DNA of 24,874 nucleotides from Akkermansia muciniphila (GTDB lineage Bacteria > Verrucomicrobiota > Verrucomicrobiia > Verrucomicrobiales > Akkermansiaceae), in NCBI GenBank assembly GCA_004557455.1, contig SFDX01000036.1, positions 1 through 24,874 of the forward strand, in the 5' to 3' direction. Below the pieces are notes generated by a model, which was given only the letters and a program-made list of their open reading frames with translations, was not told the origin of the DNA and ran no database searches. A program made the translations under genes and the position numbers. Positions 20,963 through 24,874 of the stretch are shown one piece after another (position 1 is the first letter of the stretch; each line of letters begins with the position of its first letter).

Positions 20963-23900
20963 ATGAAAAACATGCCAACATACAAGAAGTGGTTCAACGG
21001 TTTGCCTGTTGAACCTACCGTCGAAGTCGAAACAAGCACCGTTGTCGAAGGGCAAATTTTTGCATTCGGCTCAGCTAGCCACAATCAAGCGCCTCCCACC
21101 AATGGAGAAAATTATGATTTCACAGAAACCATCAATATTCCATGGAGAGAGGATGAACAGGGCAATCCGAAGCCAATCCTCACTAATCTCCGGGTATCAT
21201 ACAGAGTAGAGGATTGGGGTGATGTTTATTTAGACGACGAGTTGCTTATAGACCTTACTTCCCGAGAAGAAGGTGTAACCGGGCAATGGGGTGGTCACAC
21301 AGCATGGAAGAAATCAAAATCTGCAGCGATTTCTTCCGGTGAGCATGCTCTGGAATTTTCTTATCAGAATATCACCATGTCCGATCCGAACATGAATCAG
21401 ATTATCTGCGAGTATTCCTATAAGGCAGTAGTGCTTGAATCGGGCGGCAAGAAAGATCCCCGGAAATGCCCCTGTTCCGGTAATACCTGCAGCCTGGAGG
21501 GAGGTCAAAACCCTCCCGGTTCACAAGGCATAATAAACAATACCCTTGATTCATCTTCTGCCGGTACCGACGTTGTGTACAAGGTGACCGATGACAGCAT
21601 GGTTTGGTCATGCAATATGGGCGTATTGCGCGGTCTCGGAACTAAGCTCAGCGGTAGAGTTCAGCTTTATACGGATAAGTTTGATGCTTCGCTCGCATCC
21701 CCTGCTGCTCTTTATTACAACCATCCTATGCTGGCCAAGCTTATCATACCGGAAGTCGGAGTTGTACCCGGAGCTAAGGTAGAAATCCACATGGGTGATC
21801 GAGTCATTGCTCTCCGGTATTATCTGGATGGAAGTATCGCCCCTATTGGTGTTGATTCTGCCGGTAACGGCAGAGCTTCGGTGACCTTGGACGCATCGGG
21901 GGCTGTCGTATCTGTGAAGTGGCAGGATAATTCCGGTGCTGCCTGGGTATTCAATGGATCTTCAGGCGAGTTGGTTTCCTACACCGGCCCCGAGATGGTG
22001 GTAGTTGACGATGTCTCTGACTATCTGGTTGTTAAGAAGAGCACAGACGAGACTCATATCCGTCAGATATGGAGTCTGTGGGATGGCTTGATGAATATCG
22101 AGGAGATTACGACGACCGGCTACAAGATTCGCCTGTACACCCCTTCCAAAGTTACAGGCATTGGCGAGGATGGGTATTATACAGTAACCGGAATTAACGA
22201 TGCATTTAAGACCTTTGCTGTGACTTATGCTGAATCAGGCCTTACCATCGTTGAAACGACTCCCGGTCGCGAAGACTACTCCTGCACATGGTCTAAGGGC
22301 GAGGATGGGGCTTGGAGCATCGCTATAGGCTCCGAGGCTTCGGAAATGATCACCTCCTCCTGCGTGCGTACTGTGATTGAACCGGCCGAAACTTCCGGAT
22401 TCGAGGTCTGGCAGATGGTGACGACTGTAAGCAAAGGCAATGTGCCTGCCTCCTGCGTGTGCGAGGTGTACCAGAATTCTCCCATTGGGAATCTGCTGCT
22501 TACTCGTGTAGAGGGCTATGGCTCCGACTCTGCTCAGACCACCACCTTCGAATACGATGGCGTCGGCAATCCTATTGCTCGGACTTCTCCGAATGGCCAT
22601 AGGGTTGAATACTGCTATGACCTCTTCGGGCGCATGACTAAGCGTTCCGAGCCTTGGCGCGCGGGAAACTACAAGCTCATCACCGATTACACTTACGCCA
22701 ACACATCGGATGCGCGTTATTCCTCTGAGATTTCAGCCATCACTCAATGGCTGCGTCAGGATGGAGCAGATTCCATGACAAAACTCAGCACCGAGACCCA
22801 CTCGTATTCCGTTACCAACGGCATCAAACGCGAGGAAATACGCACTACCGCTGCAGGCTCCTCCCATACGCATTTTGAAGTGACGGAAACATGGACGAAC
22901 GATGCCCCCAATTCTCTGGATAAGGGGCGCATTCGCATGACTCAGGGCAACGATGGTGTTCAGACATGGTACACCTACGAATCCTCGACTTCTCACGGTG
23001 CAATCTATACCATCACAACGGAAACTCGTGTAGATGGTGAACCTGTTGCCGGGCAGTCCCGCCGCACGGTGAAGTTCATCAACGCTGCCGGTAATACGGT
23101 TCGAGAAGAGGAGTATATTCTACTTACCACCGGGACTTGGGAGAAGATTAATGGTGTTACTCATTCATACAACACTCAGAACCAACTTGCCGGAAGTACG
23201 CGTGATAATGGGCGTTCGTCTTCTCAGGAGCTGTCCTGCACCGGAGCCATGCTCTGGCAGGTTGATGAGGATAATGTGCGTACTGACTACACCTACGATT
23301 CTGCTCGCCAGCTTACGGAAATCAGCCGCTCTGCCGTGTATGATGGCGAGGTCTGCGTAACGCCGGAAACCATTACCGAGTTTGTTCGCGATGCAGCCGG
23401 ACGAGTAACCTCGACCATTACCCGCATCGGCTCCATGACCACCACTTCCGGCACGGTTTACGACCTTGCAGGGCGTAAGGTGAGCGAGACGGACTTTCTC
23501 GGACGCATCACAACAACAGAGTATAGTACAGACGGCCTGACTACCACCACAACCACGCCCTCCGGATCGACTCTGATTACCACTCGCAACACAGACGGCA
23601 GCGTTGCCCATGTTTATGGCACCGGGCAACGCGAGCTTTACTATGTCTATGATATCAACGGAAGCAATATCCGAGAAACTGTGAAGCTGGCGGACAACCG
23701 GACAACCTTGTCGCAGTCCATCAGCAATGGGTTCGGTGAATCCTTGGTAGAAGCAACAGCCTCTACTACCGGCTTCATCTACACCCGCAATGAGTACAAT
23801 GCCAAGGGGCAGATGACTAAGAGCTATCAGGATACAGGATGGAATACTCCTCAAACCGCTGCCACGCTCTTTGAATACGACAACCTAGGCAACATTACCA

Positions 23901-24874
23901 AGAAGACGCTTGCTCTGGCAGAAGCTCCCACCTCCACCAACTCCCCGATTGAGGAATACGCCTACGGAGCTGAGGCGATGGAGGATGGTATCTATTCGAC
24001 CGTCATCAGAACTCGTTACAATGCTGCCGGCGATGCTCTCACCAGCGTTCAGAAGCAGATGATTTCGGCCCTTTCCTCTACCATTGAAAGTAAATCAGTT
24101 TCTATCAATGAAAGAAACTTGACTTCAGCCCAATGGACTGCGTATAATGGAGATGCAAAGAGAGTAACCTACAGCAGCATTCCCACTTCTACCATTACGG
24201 CAGAAACTGTAACGGTGGACGGCTTCGTTGTGTCCCGGAAGGACAACGCTGGTATTACCTCGACTGCGGCTCGTTCATACGCAACGAGTGGCATGACCAT
24301 CTCCCACACGGATGGCCGAGGTAACACCACAACTACAGTAACCGACATCGCAGGTCGTGCGATTCTCGTGACGGATGCCGCAGGCAATAGCTCCGGCACA
24401 ACCTACTGCACCTGCTGTGACCGGCCCGCAACCGTGACGGATGCGCAGGGTAACGCCAGCTGCTACCGTTATGATGAACGTGGGCGCAAGATTGCAGAAT
24501 GGGGAACGGGCATTCAGCCGGTCTGCTATGCTTATGACTCAGCCGGCCGCCTTGTCTCGCTCACCACGTTCCGAGTGGCAGATGAAACTATCTCCTCTGA
24601 TCCGACCGGACGCACAGACGGTGACACGACAACCTGGAGCTACCACGATGCTTCCGGTATGGAAACCAGCAAGACCTATGCCGATGGGAAGGGCGTGACG
24701 AAGACCTATGATGCCTACAACCGTCTGCTCACTGAGACGGATGGGCGAGGCGTAGTCAAGACACATAGCTACGAACAGGCTCGCGGACTTCTGCTGGGGA
24801 CAACGTATTCCGATGGCACGACAGCCCGAACTTACACATACAACCACCTCGGACAGCTTACGCAGATTGTTGAC
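20963..24874 (+). CDS. RHS/YD-repeat protein, N-terminal 1304 residues, open at the window edge
   Basis: The frame starts at ATG 20963 (or ATG 20972, three codons later), just after an in-frame TAA at 20954, and is open to the last base (1304 codons). No hydrophobic signal peptide is visible (MKNMPTYKKWFNGLPVEPTV). Residues ~1-160 look like a beta-rich binding domain (LRVSYRVEDWGDVYLDDELL). A small cysteine cluster follows (CPCSGNTC, about 170-178). YD repeats begin near residue 528 and recur, e.g. FEYDGVGNPIARTSPNGH, VYDLAGRKVSETDFLGR, FEYDNLGNITKKTL, YDERGRKIAEWGTG, AYDSAGRLVSLTTF. In this superfamily the repeats form a hollow shell around a variable C-terminal, often toxic, domain. That C-terminus lies outside the window, so toxin, adhesin or structural roles remain open. 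DNA is less GC-rich than to the left, suggesting acquisition. Confidence 0.88.
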   Translation, partial: MKNMPTYKKWFNGLPVEPTVEVETSTVVEGQIFAFGSASHNQAPPTNGENYDFTETINIPWREDEQGNPKPILTNLRVSYRVEDWGDVYLDDELLIDLTSREEGVTGQWGGHTAWKKSKSAAISSGEHALEFSYQNITMSDPNMNQIICEYSYKAVVLESGGKKDPRKCPCSGNTCSLEGGQNPPGSQGIINNTLDSSSAGTDVVYKVTDDSMVWSCNMGVLRGLGTKLSGRVQLYTDKFDASLASPAALYYNHPMLAKLIIPEVGVVPGAKVEIHMGDRVIALRYYLDGSIAPIGVDSAGNGRASVTLDASGAVVSVKWQDNSGAAWVFNGSSGELVSYTGPEMVVVDDVSDYLVVKKSTDETHIRQIWSLWDGLMNIEEITTTGYKIRLYTPSKVTGIGEDGYYTVTGINDAFKTFAVTYAESGLTIVETTPGREDYSCTWSKGEDGAWSIAIGSEASEMITSSCVRTVIEPAETSGFEVWQMVTTVSKGNVPASCVCEVYQNSPIGNLLLTRVEGYGSDSAQTTTFEYDGVGNPIARTSPNGHRVEYCYDLFGRMTKRSEPWRAGNYKLITDYTYANTSDARYSSEISAITQWLRQDGADSMTKLSTETHSYSVTNGIKREEIRTTAAGSSHTHFEVTETWTNDAPNSLDKGRIRMTQGNDGVQTWYTYESSTSHGAIYTITTETRVDGEPVAGQSRRTVKFINAAGNTVREEEYILLTTGTWEKINGVTHSYNTQNQLAGSTRDNGRSSSQELSCTGAMLWQVDEDNVRTDYTYDSARQLTEISRSAVYDGEVCVTPETITEFVRDAAGRVTSTITRIGSMTTTSGTVYDLAGRKVSETDFLGRITTTEYSTDGLTTTTTTPSGSTLITTRNTDGSVAHVYGTGQRELYYVYDINGSNIRETVKLADNRTTLSQSISNGFGESLVEATASTTGFIYTRNEYNAKGQMTKSYQDTGWNTPQTAATLFEYDNLGNITKKTLALAEAPTSTNSPIEEYAYGAEAMEDGIYSTVIRTRYNAAGDALTSVQKQMISALSSTIESKSVSINERNLTSAQWTAYNGDAKRVTYSSIPTSTITAETVTVDGFVVSRKDNAGITSTAARSYATSGMTISHTDGRGNTTTTVTDIAGRAILVTDAAGNSSGTTYCTCCDRPATVTDAQGNASCYRYDERGRKIAEWGTGIQPVCYAYDSAGRLVSLTTFRVADETISSDPTGRTDGDTTTWSYHDASGMETSKTYADGKGVTKTYDAYNRLLTETDGRGVVKTHSYEQARGLLLGTTYSDGTTARTYTYNHLGQLTQIVD

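Overview
The window looks like chromosomal DNA of a gut-type Verrucomicrobiota bacterium, most like Akkermansia or a close relative. This is inferred from protein character (a GGGtGRT protein paired with a NifU-like scaffold, a short CdaA, an RHS protein), high GC content and the near absence of Shine-Dalgarno sites. No 16S rRNA gene is present to settle it.

Layout. 1-235 holds the C-terminal end of an unidentified gene. 438-2438 is a membrane acyltransferase fused to an SGNH domain. 2486-4813 is a four-gene + strand operon (OsmC-like protein, small membrane protein, proline-rich lipoprotein, tlyA). 6418-4805 on the - strand is cdaA, a 58-residue membrane protein and bioD, overlapping one another. 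6536-10259 on + is polA, ispF and pncC. 11149-10256 on - is a bile-acid:Na+ symporter family (BASS) transporter. 14859-11189 on - is a four-gene operon (tiny lipoprotein, hflX, L,D-transpeptidase, comM/yifB). 14936-15300 is intergenic DNA with a diverged ~97-bp repeat in both orientations. 17109-15388 on - encodes the NifU-like protein and the GGGtGRT protein. 17301-19280 on + is an exported transglutaminase-like protein. 20825-19626 on - is a frameshifted acyltransferase. 20963 to the right edge on + is a large RHS/YD-repeat protein, open at the edge, in visibly AT-richer DNA.

Working together. Most of the window is housekeeping: replication and repair (polA), isoprenoid (ispF) and biotin (bioD) synthesis, nucleotide salvage (pncC), ribosome-associated functions (tlyA, hflX), c-di-AMP signalling (cdaA) and cell-envelope work (acyltransferases, L,D-transpeptidase, lipoproteins). 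The right-hand end (broken acyltransferase plus RHS gene) looks like an accessory, probably acquired, segment.

Two signals stand out. First, seven transcription units have a sigma70-type -35/-10 pair whose -10 ends only 6-9 nt before the start codon, which predicts leaderless or near-leaderless mRNAs; two downstream operon genes (hflX, comM) carry good Shine-Dalgarno sites instead. Second, the gene after cdaA, where many bacteria have cdaR, encodes only a 58-residue CdaR-like membrane anchor without YbbR domains.
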